NCBI RefSeq assembly: GCF_019175285.1
Contig: NC_056524.1
Coordinates: forward strand, 99,807,626 to 99,871,625
Length of the DNA: 64,000 bases
Direction of reading: 5' to 3'
From: Sceloporus undulatus
Taxonomy: Eukaryota > Chordata > Lepidosauria > Squamata > Phrynosomatidae
Shown here: positions 10,710 through 22,490 of the stretch, in pieces
Layout of the letters: each line of letters begins with the position of its first letter
Position numbering within the stretch: position 1 is the first letter of the stretch
Made by a program: the position numbers and the translations under genes
Notes under the pieces: generated by a model
What the model was told of the DNA's origin: nothing
Seen by the model: the letters and a program-made list of their open reading frames with translations, nothing else
The model's database searches: none

Positions 10710-11274
10710 AAATATAATTAAAATACATCTAACCATAATGAGGAAGTTTGAGACCAAATGACATGAGTACCATCCTGGTTTGGGTGCTTCTTATGGTTAT
10801 TTGTCTTTAAATTAGACCTAAAGCAAATAGAGGAAAATTTCAAACAAAAGACTGTGCGTGAAGCCTAGTTGTTAGCCCAGCTAGTGCAATCCTAATGAAC
10901 CAATGAGAACTTGGTAAGTCAACACTTAGGTAAGTTTTGTTAATTCAGACTATCGCACCTGCCACACCCTGTCAAAGAAAGCTCAGATAACTCAATTTCC
11001 CTCTACACTCTCTCTCAAAATGGCATCACGGTACTATATTTTGAGAAGGACTACAGATGAAAATGGAGATATTTGAGGGTATTAAAGAAAACCCCATAAT
11101 AGGTTCACTTTAGGCTTGTCATTCAATCAGAAATGGCTGGAAGGCGCACAGCAGTGAGAAAGAAACAGGATTCTGTGGGGCTTGTGGTGGGTTGGATGGG
11201 AACTGCATGTTTTTGTGGGTTTAGGAAGCTTTCTGCATGATTTGGTACTTAAAATTTCCAAAAGTCATGCTGAT

Positions 11275-11306
<32 letters not shown>

Positions 11307-11850
11307 GGGATTGAAGGGCTGTGAAGGGCTTCAGGGAACACATGTGGCCCACAGGATTCACGTTACACAACTCTAGTTTTGAAGAGTTGTGTAAGTGAGA
11401 ATTCTAGAGAATGAAGTATTGGCATCATCATCCTGGCTCATAGCACTCATACACACAAAGACATGAACAGGCCAAAATGATGGAGCCATTCCATGTAGCA
11501 ATTTGCAAACGCTATTAATCTGGGTGTTGTTTCCAGCCAGCCTATCAATCCCATCAAGAAAGTCTGGAGTTTGCTCAGAAAATACAAGCTTGAGGACCGT
11601 ACTAGCAATGGAATGCTGGCTGCTCACCAATAGTGATTCTGTTTGCTTTATCCAGAGACCGCATTACCGAAATGTTTTATACTTAGGGTCCCCCGAACAG
11701 TTTTTCAGCTGCGAGGATGCAATAATTATTAGGTGGGTAGTCAGCTTCCTTACGTTACTTCCAGGGGGGACGCGCAATTACGTTTTGTCCATTGTCATTC
11801 CAAAAACCTCCTTAAAACAGAAGACCTTTACAGTACAAGCACAAGGTGTA
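10710..11850. other. No gene seen
   Basis: Unclassified DNA with a (TTG)n run at 11275-11306. A long open frame starting at 11503 runs into the LTR fossil and has no protein signature. Confidence 0.45.
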
Positions 11851-11858
11851 TGTAGAAA

Positions 11859-12586
11859 TGTCAGGATGATGGGAGTTGTGGCTCTTCACCTGGCCTGGAA
11901 ACTCACCACCGGTTGTTGCACCACGCTGACCAGTTTTGGCCAGGTTCTTATATCTTTGCAAGCGTTGCAGAGACCCGGCTTGAAGCCCCCCGACAAAACT
12001 CTCCAGCCTTCTCACTCTTGGCTTCCAGAAGTCTTCACCCTTCTTCACCAGGTCCTGCTGGTTCTTGTAGCTTCACCCAAGACACCAGAACCACTCAGTA
12101 GTCTTATATACAAGATCTACTTTATTTCTACTATACACAGCTCCAAACAATTCCTAACTCCTCACTCTACACTCTACCAATCCCACTCTAATACCACAAC
12201 TACTACCACAACACAACCCACAAATGCACTGGGATCTATAGTATTATTAACAGCCACATCATGGCACCAACTTACTGTTTTCTGTTTCCACCCAGTAGGC
12301 GCGTACACCATTCCCATTGTTCTCCTGTTCATCCCACCATAATGATTTCATCATCTCAGCTTGACCACTTAACAATTGTCAGGATGTGTTCCAATTTATC
12401 ACTATGCATTTCTTGTCCCTTGGCCACTCTGGACCTGTTAATTGTCTTACCATTCACACCTGTGGGTTCTCATTGGGCTTCTGCTGAGTCACTCTGCCTC
12501 TCACCTACAAGTTTTATTTCTCTTACTGTTATAACCATTGTGGCTTTCCTTAACACGAAATGCCCTACCTGTGTTCATTGTAGACA
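11859..12586 (-). mobile_element. Solo-LTR-like fossil (LTR retroelement)
   Basis: On the minus strand it has an AATAAAGTAGATCTTG polyadenylation region, then AGACTACTGAGTGG, and ends near ATCATCCTGACA. The same family occurs at 50042-50748 on the plus strand, about 80 per cent alike over the R-U5-like part. Broken and old; boundaries approximate. Confidence 0.55.
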
Positions 12587-12589
12587 CTC

Positions 12590-13165
12590 CCAAGTAAAGG
12601 GGCCTCGGGTAGAGACAGACATCCTTTATTATCTGGGAAGGCTCACAACAATCACACAGTTTAATATTTCTTAGCATGTAATCCTTATATTCAGCTCTGA
12701 TTGCTACATGTTCTGAGGAGATTCAACCAATATGGAACATTAAGGGGGTCCAATTGTGCCAGATAATAAGGGAGATTTCACCTTTCCCTTGCCTAATCTT
12801 AGGGGACTTGTGACTCCTCTTTCCATTCCCTGTTCATGCTTACAGCTGCAACCCACCTCTTTCAGGACAACTGGGTGGGATTCATATCTTGTAAGGAAAA
12901 ATAACCCCTTGGACAAACAATAAACCCTTGTCCCATGTATTAGTGATACATGCAGGAGGATACGCCCATTAGGGTCAGGGACATTGAAAATTGAGGTGGG
13001 TGAGTGGAATAATTGGAGGGAATTCTTTGGGATTTGGAATCTCTTTTCTTGGCAGGGTGTAGGTTGGATCCTTGCCCCCCGGGTTTTGTATCAGTACTTT
13101 TTGGTTGGTTTGGATACATGCTCTCTTGTCCCTCCTGTTCTTCGGGCGCCAGCAGAAGAGTGAAA
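12590..13165 (-). mobile_element. Fossil LTR-element remains with a primer-binding-site-like motif
   Basis: On the minus strand TGGCGCCCGAAGAACAGG (about 13134-13151) resembles a lysine-tRNA primer-binding site. Further left is an LTR-like stretch with AGATAATAAAGGATGTCTG (about 12613-12631). The element is badly broken and much of its interior is gone. Family uncertain. Confidence 0.35.
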
Positions 13166-13465
13166 AGAAAAAGAAGAAAAAAAAAAAAAAACACCAAAAA
13201 CACAAAGAAAACAGCGAAGAAGGGAAGGGGGAAAACAGGAAAAACAGGAGGAAAAGGAAAGACATGGGCGGAGAAGAGGAAAAAAAAAAAAAACCGGGGA
13301 AGGGGGAAAGGAGGAAAAGGGGAAAGAAGAAAAAAGGGGGAAGAAAAAGAAGGACAAGGAGAGAAAAAGGAACAGAAAGGAGGACAGGGCAAGAAGAAAA
13401 AGAAGAAACAAGTCAGGGAAAAGAAGAAGAACACAGAAAACAGAAGAGGAAGGAAGGAAAAAACA
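13163..13465 (+). repeat. 300-base purine (GA-rich) tract
   Basis: Almost pure A/G for about 300 bases. It yields long spurious lysine/glutamate or phenylalanine-rich frames on all strands, which are not genes. Confidence 0.9.
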
Positions 13466-13559
13466 AGATTGTTTTTTGTTCCTCTCACATATGACAACCA
13501 CTTCTTCTTCCAAACCTTCAAATATTATTTTTTAAAACAGGGCTTGCTGTCTGTCACCC

Positions 13560-14960
13560 ACCCTTAATTCTTCTTCTCAAGGTCGGATTATTATCTATTA
13601 TTACCAGACAGTCTACTCTATAAAACATAATACAAACAGCTCCCCGAAAGTCTTCCTCTGACTTATAGGGCATGGGTTTCAGACCCTTCACCATTTTGTT
13701 GCCCCTCCTTTGGATACGCTCTCACTTCTCAATGTCCTTTTTGAATTGTAGTGCCCAGAACTGGAACAATATGCAGGTGGGGAGGGGGGGTGGGGCCTGA
13801 CCAAAAGCAGAAACTATTACTTTTCTTTGATCTAGACAGTTATCTTTTATTGATGCAGCCTAAAATGAGCATTGGCCTTTAGGTTGAGGCATCGACGAAG
13901 GGCAGCTGTGACTCAAGTGTTCAAAACTTGTGGTCTGCTTGGACTCCAAGAGGATCACGTTCACTGATAGTCTCATTCAGGCAGGGGTGTCCCCACCCAT
14001 CCTATATCTGGTGGCATTTTATTTGTGGCCCTCCTACCTACCTTTAAAGTGATGTTTAGTAAGTAGCAAGTCCCTTACATTTCTCCGTTGTTGTGAATTT
14101 AATTTTGTAGGATTTGGCACAGCTTTTTCAAGTCTATTCAGGTTCATTTTTGACTGTTGATCCTTTGTCCTCTGGCGTTAGTAGTTAGCTTATTCCTCCT
14201 AACTTGGTTTTTTTTTGTTTGGTCTTTGTCATTTGTTGTCTTTTTTTTTTTCTCCTTTTTCTGTCCTTTGTCATCTGCAAACTTGAAAGTATGCTCCCCA
14301 ATTCTGTCCTCCAGGGTCAGGTCATTGAAATAAAGATTGTGATTGAATAACACCTTGGACCCAGGACGAGCCTTGGGAACCCCACTGGTCACTTCTCTCC
14401 AGGATTGAAAAGGTTTCAGGATTTCGAATTGAAAAGGTTGCCATTGTTGAGGCACCCTCTTGGGTTTCGGCCCCAGGTAGTTACCAGTTCAGGTTAAGTT
14501 AGTTCAGTGTTCCAGTTCCAGGTTAACCAGTTAAAATCCATGTGACAGTCTTACTCGAATAGCCCCACATTTACAAGTTTGTTCTTGCAAGACAAAAGAC
14601 GACAAAGAGAAAAGAATATGTCATGGGGAAAAACTTTGTCAAAGGCCTTACTGAACATTCAAGATAACATATATTTTCACAGCATTCCCTTCATCTACCA
14701 AGTAGTAAATTTTTATCAAAGACAAAGAAAGACATAGATTTGTCTGGCACATTGAACCGTTTCTCTGAAACCCATTGTTGATTTTATTATGGAATTGCCT
14801 TCTAAATGTTCACGTACTCTCTGCTTAATGATCTGCTCCAGAATCTTTCCTGCTGAAGTAGGGTGACAAATGTAAAGAATGACATGACTTTGATCAGTTT
14901 GAAACCCACATTTGCACTGGCAAAGCAATCACAGGAAGGCCTTGGTTAATGTATGTGCTC
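13560..14960 (-). mobile_element. CR1 LINE fragment, minus strand
   Basis: Minus-strand translation shows reverse-transcriptase debris: VTSGVPKARPGSKVLFN and LTLEDRIGEHTFKFADD are decayed forms of the VTSGVPQGSVLGPVLFN and SKFADD motifs. Further left is the terminal MPYEE-like region around 13670-13750. It is degraded by frameshifts and a T-rich insertion near 14200. Confidence 0.85.
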
Positions 14961-15764
14961 ACTCATACTGATGAATAAAAATTTTCTGGCCAGCACTGTC
15001 AGTGACTGTATCTGAACAGCTTGCAGCCACGCTTCCATTTTACAAAGGATTTAGGTATAAATCTAATTTCTGTGGGTCAAGAGGGACAGGATAGATTCCC
15101 GCCTCCTTTCCCAGACTACTGCTGCAGTTGAATCTACTCATTTCTCTCACAGGCTGGCTAATGCCTTTTAAAACAATTGTAACAAATCACCAATGCATGA
15201 TCAACAGAACTGAAGGAAGACATTCCTTTTTTATCACAAATGAACTGAGGTATAACAATTCTGCAGCATATAAATTTTATTATATTATATTATATTATAA
15301 AGTATGTTTTGCAGTGTTGATAAATGAAGCCAGTGAAATTGCTTTTCTCAGACTTGACATCTTTTCTTAGGTACAAAAGACTTCCTTTCTGAACAGCAAG
15401 CCAATATATGCAAGAGATTTGCCCTTTGTTGGCATGTCTTCCTGGGAGAAAGGATATGTGTTCATAAACTTACAACTGATGCTGAACCTAATATATCTAC
15501 AGAGCACTGGGATCAGTCTCTGTTTGCTGAGTTCAGCAGTCACTAGGAGCTTTTGTTTGATTAACTTGGCCTTCAGCGGGAGGACTCTCTGCTGTCTCTA
15601 CTATTTCTATCTTAACATTTGTCAAGGAAATTAAGATATTACATTTTTTTTCCTTTTGAAAAAGTGCTAAATGAAATAAAAGATGAAATAAAGCTGTTGT
15701 TGCTGCTACTTCTAACTCAGATACTGTATTATGTTGCAGTCTAATAGATATAAAAACCTTCACA
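14961..15764. other. No gene seen
   Basis: Unique-looking DNA with a (TATAT) run at 15277-15300. No supported frame. Confidence 0.4.
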
Positions 15765-16012
15765 GAATCATAAAGAGTTGGGAAGGTACCTTGGAGGTCA
15801 ATTTATGGCAGAAACTGTAATTCCAGGATACAGCTACCCCATCCCTAGGAGTTACAGCATCACTCTATTTTAAAATCTTCAGCAAAAGAGAGTCCAGCAC
15901 CTTCCAAGGCAAGTTGGTCCCATTCTTGAAAAGCTCTAAATGTCTGAACATTTTGTCTGACATTTGGCTGAAATCTCCTTCTCTGTAGTTTCTACCAAGT
16001 GGTTTTAGTCCT
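15765..16012 (-). mobile_element. CR1 3'-end fragment, minus strand, old
   Basis: CACAGAATCATAAAGAGTTG, GGAAGGTACCTTGGAGGTC and later AGTCCAGCACCTTCCAAGGC follow the order of the reversed CR1 3' end. Confidence 0.7.
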
Positions 16013-18401
16013 ATTTATTTATTTATTCAGTTGGTATCCCACTTTGCTCCTTCTGTAGGACCCCAGGTGTAGGCACAGCATGTAAAAATCAACATGCAAT
16101 TAAAACATTATTTATACAAAAGTTTACAAAGAATTAAATAAGTCAGAAGACACACAACAACAGCAACAATTAAAAACAAGTGTAAAACAATATGAAAACA
16201 CTGATCATGATTTTAAAAAAAGCCCTGACAAAAACTCTGTCTTAGCTTACCATCAAAAGGAAAAGATAGAGGGGGGCAACTGAACCTCCTGTGGGAGGGA
16301 ATTTTACAATCTGGGAGTAGCCACTGAGAAGTCTGTCTCCTGGGTCTTCAACAAACAACCTTGTGATGGTAGTGGGACTGAGAGAAAGCCTTCCCTTTTG
16401 AATTCTGCCTGGGAATGGACTGGTATGGCCACAGCATTTTGGACCTGCTTAAGTTTCTGAGCAGTTTTCAAAGGCAGCCCCCCATAGAACATGTTACAGT
16501 AATCCTGTCAGGGTGTATTCATGGCATGTGTTACCGTGACCAGATCTTATGTCTCGAGGAATGGGCACAGCTGGCACACTTGTTTTATCTGTGCAAATGC
16601 ACTCCTGACAGTTTCTGAAACGTGCACATCCAGCCTCAAATCAGAGTCCAAATGTACACCCAAGCTGCAAATCTGAAATTTCAGGGGGATTGTAACCCCA
16701 TCCCTGTTCCCTGACCTTTCTTCCAACCAAGCTGGAGCACCTCCATCTTGTATGGATTTTGTTTCAATTTCTTTGCCCTCTTACATTACTGACACCAGGC
16801 ACTGGTTTAGCACCAAAAGAACTTTCTTGCAACACACTAGTGACACTTAACTTCAATACTCTGGATGTCCTCTCCCATGAGGTCAATTTATAATATATGC
16901 AATAATCAATTTCATCTAGGAACCTCTGGAGCTGAGAGACCACCACACACTCCAGAATTTTGCCCAGAAGAGGGACATTGGATACTGGCCAGTAATTATC
17001 TAGTACTGTCAGCTCAGGGATAGTATTTTCAGTAAAGGCCTCATCACAGCCTCTTTTAGACAGAATAGAGCTCTGCCTTGCTGCAGTGCGGCATTCACCA
17101 TTCTCCATACACAATCAGGCAGGCTCCCATAACTGCTTTTATAAGCCAGGGAGGGCATGGGTCTTGTATCCGTATTGAAGCTCTCACCTTTCCAAGGATC
17201 CTGTCCACATCCTCAGGCTGCACAAACTGAAACATATCAAAGGACAAGCAAGCGTCAAGATTACATCCACTGGACCTGAATTAACCACAGCGTCCACATC
17301 ATACAGATCTCAGTGATTTTATCTTCAAAGTATCTTGGAGATTCTTCATAAGAGGCTCCTAGGTGGTCTACCTGCTGATTTTGTAGGGCAGAGCATAAAA
17401 GGCCCCTGACTGTTCAAGACATCTCTGCTGGATAACACTGTGCAACTGCAATGGGGACAGAAAAGCTTTCTTAGTTTGCATCACTGTCATGGCATAGGCT
17501 TTCTAATGGGCTCTTGCCAGTATTCAGTCAGAATGACTCTGAGGTTTCTGCAATCAGCTCTCTAGTCTCTAACCCACTGATTTCATTACTACCAGCTTCC
17601 TAGTAAACCAGGCAGCTCACATGGATCTGCTTAGGTGGATTGTGTCCACACCATGACAATTTTCAAATTATAGAAATCTGCCAGGGCTTTAGCTGGATCA
17701 GAAGCTGTGTCAACAAGAAAGTCCCCAAGAGTCATCAGGAATCCATTCAGATCCATTAGCCTCCTGAGGTGGACCCTCTTAATTGGGTCCTGATCCCTGT
17801 AGAGGCTCTGAGTCTTGTAAAATCTAAAACCTGTCAGGTATTGATTGATCCATGGCAATGGGACTATGGAAATTTTCTCCATAGCCAGATCACTATCATC
17901 CTGGCCAATCTAGACAACCAGGGCCAGATTGTGTCCTGAACATGGCATCAGATACTACTTGGGACAGACCCATGGTTGTTATGGAGGATATGAAGTCCTA
18001 AGCCACTTCTAAAGAGACATCTCAGCATGGATGTTGAAGTCCCACAAGACAAGAAGTCGGCAAGGCTCCAACACTACCAATGAGGCCAACGGTCAGTTCA
18101 GGAAGCAGGGAGTTCGGTGGCACACTAACAGAATTCCTAATCTGTTCCTTCAACCCACCTCCAAAAACACACACTCAGGCCCAGCAGACTCTAGGACAGG
18201 GTGCCTGGAGAAGGAGATGGGCTCCCAACAGATAGCCGAAACTCCAGCTTCCCACTCTCAAAGCCTCAGCTGCTGCTGAACAGAGAACCCAGGTGGACAA
18301 TGCTGGGAAAGATTCACAAACATCTTGCTTTATCCAGCCAGGCCTCTATTATATAAACCAGGTCAGTGTTCTCATCCAGGATCACATCAAGGATGTTTTT
18401 T
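16013..18401 (-). mobile_element. CR1/L2-type LINE, long degraded copy, minus strand
   Basis: A reversed tail (TATTTATTTATTCAGTTGG) starts at 16013. The minus strand then shows reverse-transcriptase motifs at 16764-17114: NYWPVSNVPLLGKILE and VSQLQRFLDEIDY, close to the NYRPVSNLPFLGKILE consensus. Near 18020-18050 it has LLVLWDFNIHAEM, a decayed form of the GDFNIHA endonuclease motif. The order endonuclease-RT-tail is correct for one LINE of about 2.4 kb, truncated by the gap at 18402. Stops and frameshifts interrupt it throughout. Confidence 0.85.
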
Positions 18402-18501
18402 NNNNNNNNNNNNNNNNNNNNNNNNNNNNNNNNNNNNNNNNNNNNNNNNNNNNNNNNNNNNNNNNNNNNNNNNNNNNNNNNNNNNNNNNNNNNNNNNNNN
18501 N
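18402..18501. other. Assembly gap (100 N)
   Basis: Exactly 100 N, inside or at the edge of the LINE. Confidence 0.99.
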
Positions 18502-18589
18502 TAAGAGTCTAAGGTTCCTGATACTTCAGAGGGTCAGTAGGCCTGTTTGGTTTTACCCCTAGTCTCTCTGCACCCCAGCCCCCCCCCTC

Positions 18590-19440
18590 CCCATATTCAG
18601 CCTCTCCTCAATCATCTACAAAGACCTTTGGAAAGAGGGTTGTAGTTGCAGATGACTGCTGGGTAGGCAGAAGGAAAAGGAAGTCTTGCTTCTATCTGTT
18701 CCTTCTGTCCACTTATCTTAGAACCCAGATCTCCAGAACTTTGGCTTCAAACTAGTTGGTTTTCATTTCCCTCCCTCCCTGTGTGTGTTTTCTGTTTCAG
18801 ATCTGATGCGTGTTGGGGTTGTTGTTGTCAATTATTTGCTCTAGTCTGCTTAATGTGGACAAAGTACTGGTGAGGTATTTCTGCTGGTCTCTTATGGTTT
18901 TAAATGAAAAAACAAACAAACAAAAACCCTTCCTCTTGGCAGGTCAGCTGATTTTATTGCTTCTCATGATGTCTCGTGGGGGAAGTCATGAACAATTTCC
19001 CCTTGAAAAGTCTTTTTGTGAGTTGCTCTATGTTCTTTTTCAGTAGTTGGGTCGGGAGGGAGCATTTTAACACTGATTTCTTCTCATAATGTTCCTCTTT
19101 TGTTTACAGCATGGTGAGCAGAGGACACAGATCCTGGGAATATATGCATGAAGCCATCCTCAGCAAATAAAATAAATAAATAAAATTAATATATTAAGCA
19201 GAGGGAAAAACATATTTATGAATGAAAAGGTGCCAATAAGGTCTCCTAACAGAATGCTACCCAAAGTGCTGGTCTGTGTGCCATCAGCTGCTGAAGCATT
19301 ATGAGTTTCCAGAAAATTATGTGAACACAAAAGTAATACAGCACAAATATGGTCACTAGTGCATTGTAAAGGATCCTAGTCCATCACATCAGATAATTTG
19401 AGAATAACTTCCCAAATATATGCATGAACTCATCTTCACT
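18590..19440. other. No gene seen
   Basis: No repeat or frame is recognised apart from an (AAAT)-type run at 19168-19186. Confidence 0.4.
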
Positions 19441-19446
19441 TCAGTT

Positions 19447-19628
19447 ATTCCCTTGTGTGCTTTCAAGTTACCTGTAATTTTATGGGGACCCATGAACTTC
19501 TTAGGCAAAGAATATGCAGAGGTGGTTTTGCCACTTCCTTCTTCTGAAATCTAGCCTGCAGCACCTGGTATTTATTGGTGGTCTCCCTCCCAGGTACTAA
19601 CCAAGGCTAATCCTGCTTTGCTTCCTTA
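19447..19628 (-). mobile_element. 5S-rRNA-derived SINE, minus copy
   Basis: On the minus strand GGAAGCAAAGCAGGATTAGC, GGTTAGTACCTGGGAGGGAG and ACCACCAATAAATACCAGG follow the 5S rRNA order. The Bov-B-like tail AACTTGAAAGCACACAAG follows. Confidence 0.85.
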
Positions 19629-19629
19629 C

Positions 19630-20455
19630 CCTTTCTTTATAAGGTAGCTTTACTTGTCTTTCCAATAAAGACTGGACTTATAAATACCAGTAATTCATTG
19701 ATGCAAGAAATCATGCAGGCAAATGACCACAACCTCCTTAGAAAGACTAACAACATCATGTTGGACAAATTCTTTCTAAAATGATCTGTCTGTGGCTACA
19801 TAACACATTGAACCCAATTGTTGAGATTGTACATCAAACAGGTGGAATGTCATGCAAAGTGCAACATACCCTGACAGCTATCAAGCCTTGGAAGGGGTTG
19901 CAGGTGGGTAAGAGTAGAAATGGGAGGGAGGCATATTAGATGATGAAGAAGCCACTAGTCTCAAATTGAAGGCAAGTGGGAAAAAAGTGTGCTCACACAT
20001 GGACTGCACCTTCTTTTTATTCCGCTTTGATCTCAGGTCAGTTGTATGTTTACCTGAAATGCTTCCTTGCCTCACCCTAGGGTTTAGCCCCTGATGGAGG
20101 GGGAAAGTTTTGGATGAAGCACAAAGGACTAGAGAAGAACTCTCTGGAACTGATATAAAAAGAGATCTATGTGCATAAAAGCCATGGTTATGTGCAGGTA
20201 TGTCACTAATAGGATGCTGCTCAATGGGACTTAATTCTTAGGAAACACAAATAGGAGTGCATAGTTATAGTACTATACTTTTCAGTGAGAAAGTAGACGT
20301 CATTAACTTTAGCCTGTTAAATTGTACAGGGTTTTAGAATGCTGACCTTTCTCTTTATTATGCCGACTGTGAGTTGGAGACCTAAATCAAAAAGTGGGCA
20401 TTGGGGATAGTGTCTTGGTTTACATGCTCTCAAAATATGTGGATGCCAACAGTTA
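19630..20455. other. No gene seen
   Basis: Unclassified DNA with no supported frame. Confidence 0.4.
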
Positions 20456-20458
20456 AAG

Positions 20459-20985
20459 TCATAGAATCATAGAATTGTAGAGTTGGAAGAGACCACAAGG
20501 GCCATCCAGTCCAATCCCCGGCCATGCAGGAAATCTCAGTCAAAGCATACCCGACAGATGGCCATCCAACCTCTGCTTAAAGACCTCCAAAGAAGGAGAC
20601 TCCACTACACTCCGAGGGAGTGTGTTCCACTTTTTAAACAGCCCTTACTGGCAGGAAGTTCCTCCTAATGTTGAGGTGGAATCTCTTTTCCTGTAGCTTG
20701 CATCCATTGTTCCGGGTCCTGTTCTCTGGAGCAGCAGAAAACAAGCTTCCTCCCTCCTGAATATGAGTTCCCTTCAAATATTTAAACAGGGCTATCATAT
20801 CACCTCTTAACCTTCTCTTCTCCAGGCTAAACCTCCCCAGCTCCCTAAGTCGTTCCTCATAGGGCATGGTTTCCAGACCTTTCACCATTTTAGTCGCCCT
20901 CCTTTGGACATGCTCCAGTTTCTCAATGTCCCTTTTGCTTTTGGCTGCTCTCATCTTCTGTCCCCACTCCACCCAACAATTTTTA
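20459..20985 (-). mobile_element. CR1 LINE 3' end, minus strand, well preserved
   Basis: The minus strand encodes the ORF2 C-terminus: [39 protein letters not shown] and NIRRNFLP are near-consensus. The 3' end ATAGAATCATAGAATTGTAG (reversed) at 20461 gives the usual CR1 terminus. Truncated at its 5' side. Confidence 0.95.
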
Positions 20986-21345
20986 GGTCATTCAGGAGCT
21001 GCTCACACCAGCTCCGAGGGGAAGCCTGGAGGCCACCCTGCTACACCCAGATGGGGCACGGCAACGCCGCCCACTGTAACCCCAATCTGGCCTTTTGCCG
21101 GCACAAAAAGTGGAGCCACTTTTGCGCCCGCAAAGGGTGTGTAGTCGCAATGCGTGCGCTTGGCAGCATCCTTTGGGCTGTGTTCATTTGTCGCAGCACG
21201 AGAGTGCCATGATGTGCACATGGTGTGGAATGGCGTGCGCATCATGTCATGGGGAGGGGGGGGGTGAAGTCAGGGCATTGCATCATGTGAACACAATGCC
21301 CTGACTCCATCCCCAGGCTGGCCTTAATGGCGTCTGCCACAGAAG
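20986..21345. repeat. CpG-rich unclassified repeat with hairpin
   Basis: CpG-rich sequence with a perfect 12-bp stem at 21269-21280 / 21294-21305 (GTCAGGGCATTG and its complement). Probably a non-autonomous transposon fragment; no coding sense. Confidence 0.4.
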
Positions 21346-21789
21346 CCTCTCAGTCAGCTCCCATACTCCCGTAATGTTTCAATCCCTCATAGAATTTACA
21401 AAAGACAAAGAATAGTAAACATATAGCCAGATCATAGCCAGGATGCCTAATTTAGTTATTTCATATCGACAGGATGCTCAAGCCTCTCTGTTGTCTCTCT
21501 CTCACACAGGACCCCTGTTCCATTTGACTTTGGTGTGGAAAATGGATTTCAACTCACTTTATATAGTTATTTTATTAGATGACACAGCATCGATTTTTAT
21601 CCCATCTTTTAACTCAAAAAAGTGTGCTTAAGATGGCTAAACCTTTTAGAAGGGGAATGAGGATCATGCCAGCACTGGCAAACCACAAATTATTTTGTCA
21701 TGAGAAAGTGATATGGCCATAAGGAGCGGCCCGAAAGCCAAAAATACGCCCCAGGAGGACTAGATTTGGCCCCATGGCCTGACATAATA
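21346..21789. other. No gene seen
   Basis: Unclassified DNA between a CpG-rich repeat and CR1. Confidence 0.4.
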
Positions 21790-22354
21790 CACTTTGTAAT
21801 TGGTTGACCGGCAACCCAAAGGGTGCTCAACAATGGCACCTTTTCATCTGCGAGAGAAGGGATCAGTGGGGTCCCACAGGGCTCTGTCCTGGGGCCCCGT
21901 GTTATTCAGCATCTTTATCAAGACCTGATGACAGATTGGGAGCATACTTATCATCAAATTTGCAGATGAACCAACTTAAGAGGAATAGCTAATACTCCAG
22001 AGGACAGGATCAAAATTCAAATGACCTGAATGATGAAAAAGCTGGGGCCAAAGCTCAAAATGAATTAACGTGGAGAAAGTAGGGTACTGCACTTAGGCAG
22101 AAAAATAAAATGCAAGATATAGGATGGGGGACACCTGGCTGATGAGACTACATGTGAAAGGGATCTGGGAGTCCCAAGTCGCCACAAGTTGAACATGAAT
22201 CCACAGTGTGATGCGGCAGCTAAAAAGGCCAATGCGATTTTAAATTGCATCAATTTAAAAGTATAGTATCTAGATCAAGAGAAGTAATAGTGCCACTCTA
22301 TTCTACTTTGGCCAGGCCCCACCTGGAATACTGGGTCCAGTTCTGGGCACCACA
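21790..22354 (+). mobile_element. CR1 LINE fragment, plus strand, cut by gap
   Basis: GGGATCAGTGGGGTCCCACA encodes the ISGVPQGSVLGP reverse-transcriptase motif; FADE follows for FADD. Later AAAAAGGCCAATGCGATTTT and CACCTGGAATACTGGGTCC are CR1 C-terminal markers. It is interrupted by the gap at 22355. Confidence 0.92.
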
Positions 22355-22379
22355 NNNNNNNNNNNNNNNNNNNNNNNNN
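22355..22379. other. Assembly gap (25 N)
   Basis: 25 N; the sequence changes from CR1 to microsatellite across it. Confidence 0.99.
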
Positions 22380-22397
22380 ATATGCACATATATATGC

Positions 22398-22431
<34 letters not shown>

Positions 22432-22490
22432 ATACATGCACATGCATGCACACAAAACATACACATGCATGCACACAAACATATTTTTCT
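22380..22490. repeat. Microsatellite-containing inverted repeat, left arm
   Basis: A (GT)n run with flanks CATACATGCACATGCATGCA and CACAAAACATACACATGC. It is the inverse of 24632-24724. Confidence 0.85.

Noticed and set aside
11503-12342. Longest open frame in the window (279 codons, plus)
   Set aside because: It runs through a MITE-like motif and antisense to an LTR fossil, has no domain and shows simple ACT/ACC repeats.
12940-13567. Several overlapping frames of 96-193 codons
   Set aside because: They are produced by the purine tract; every frame without stop is low-complexity Lys/Glu or Phe/Ser.
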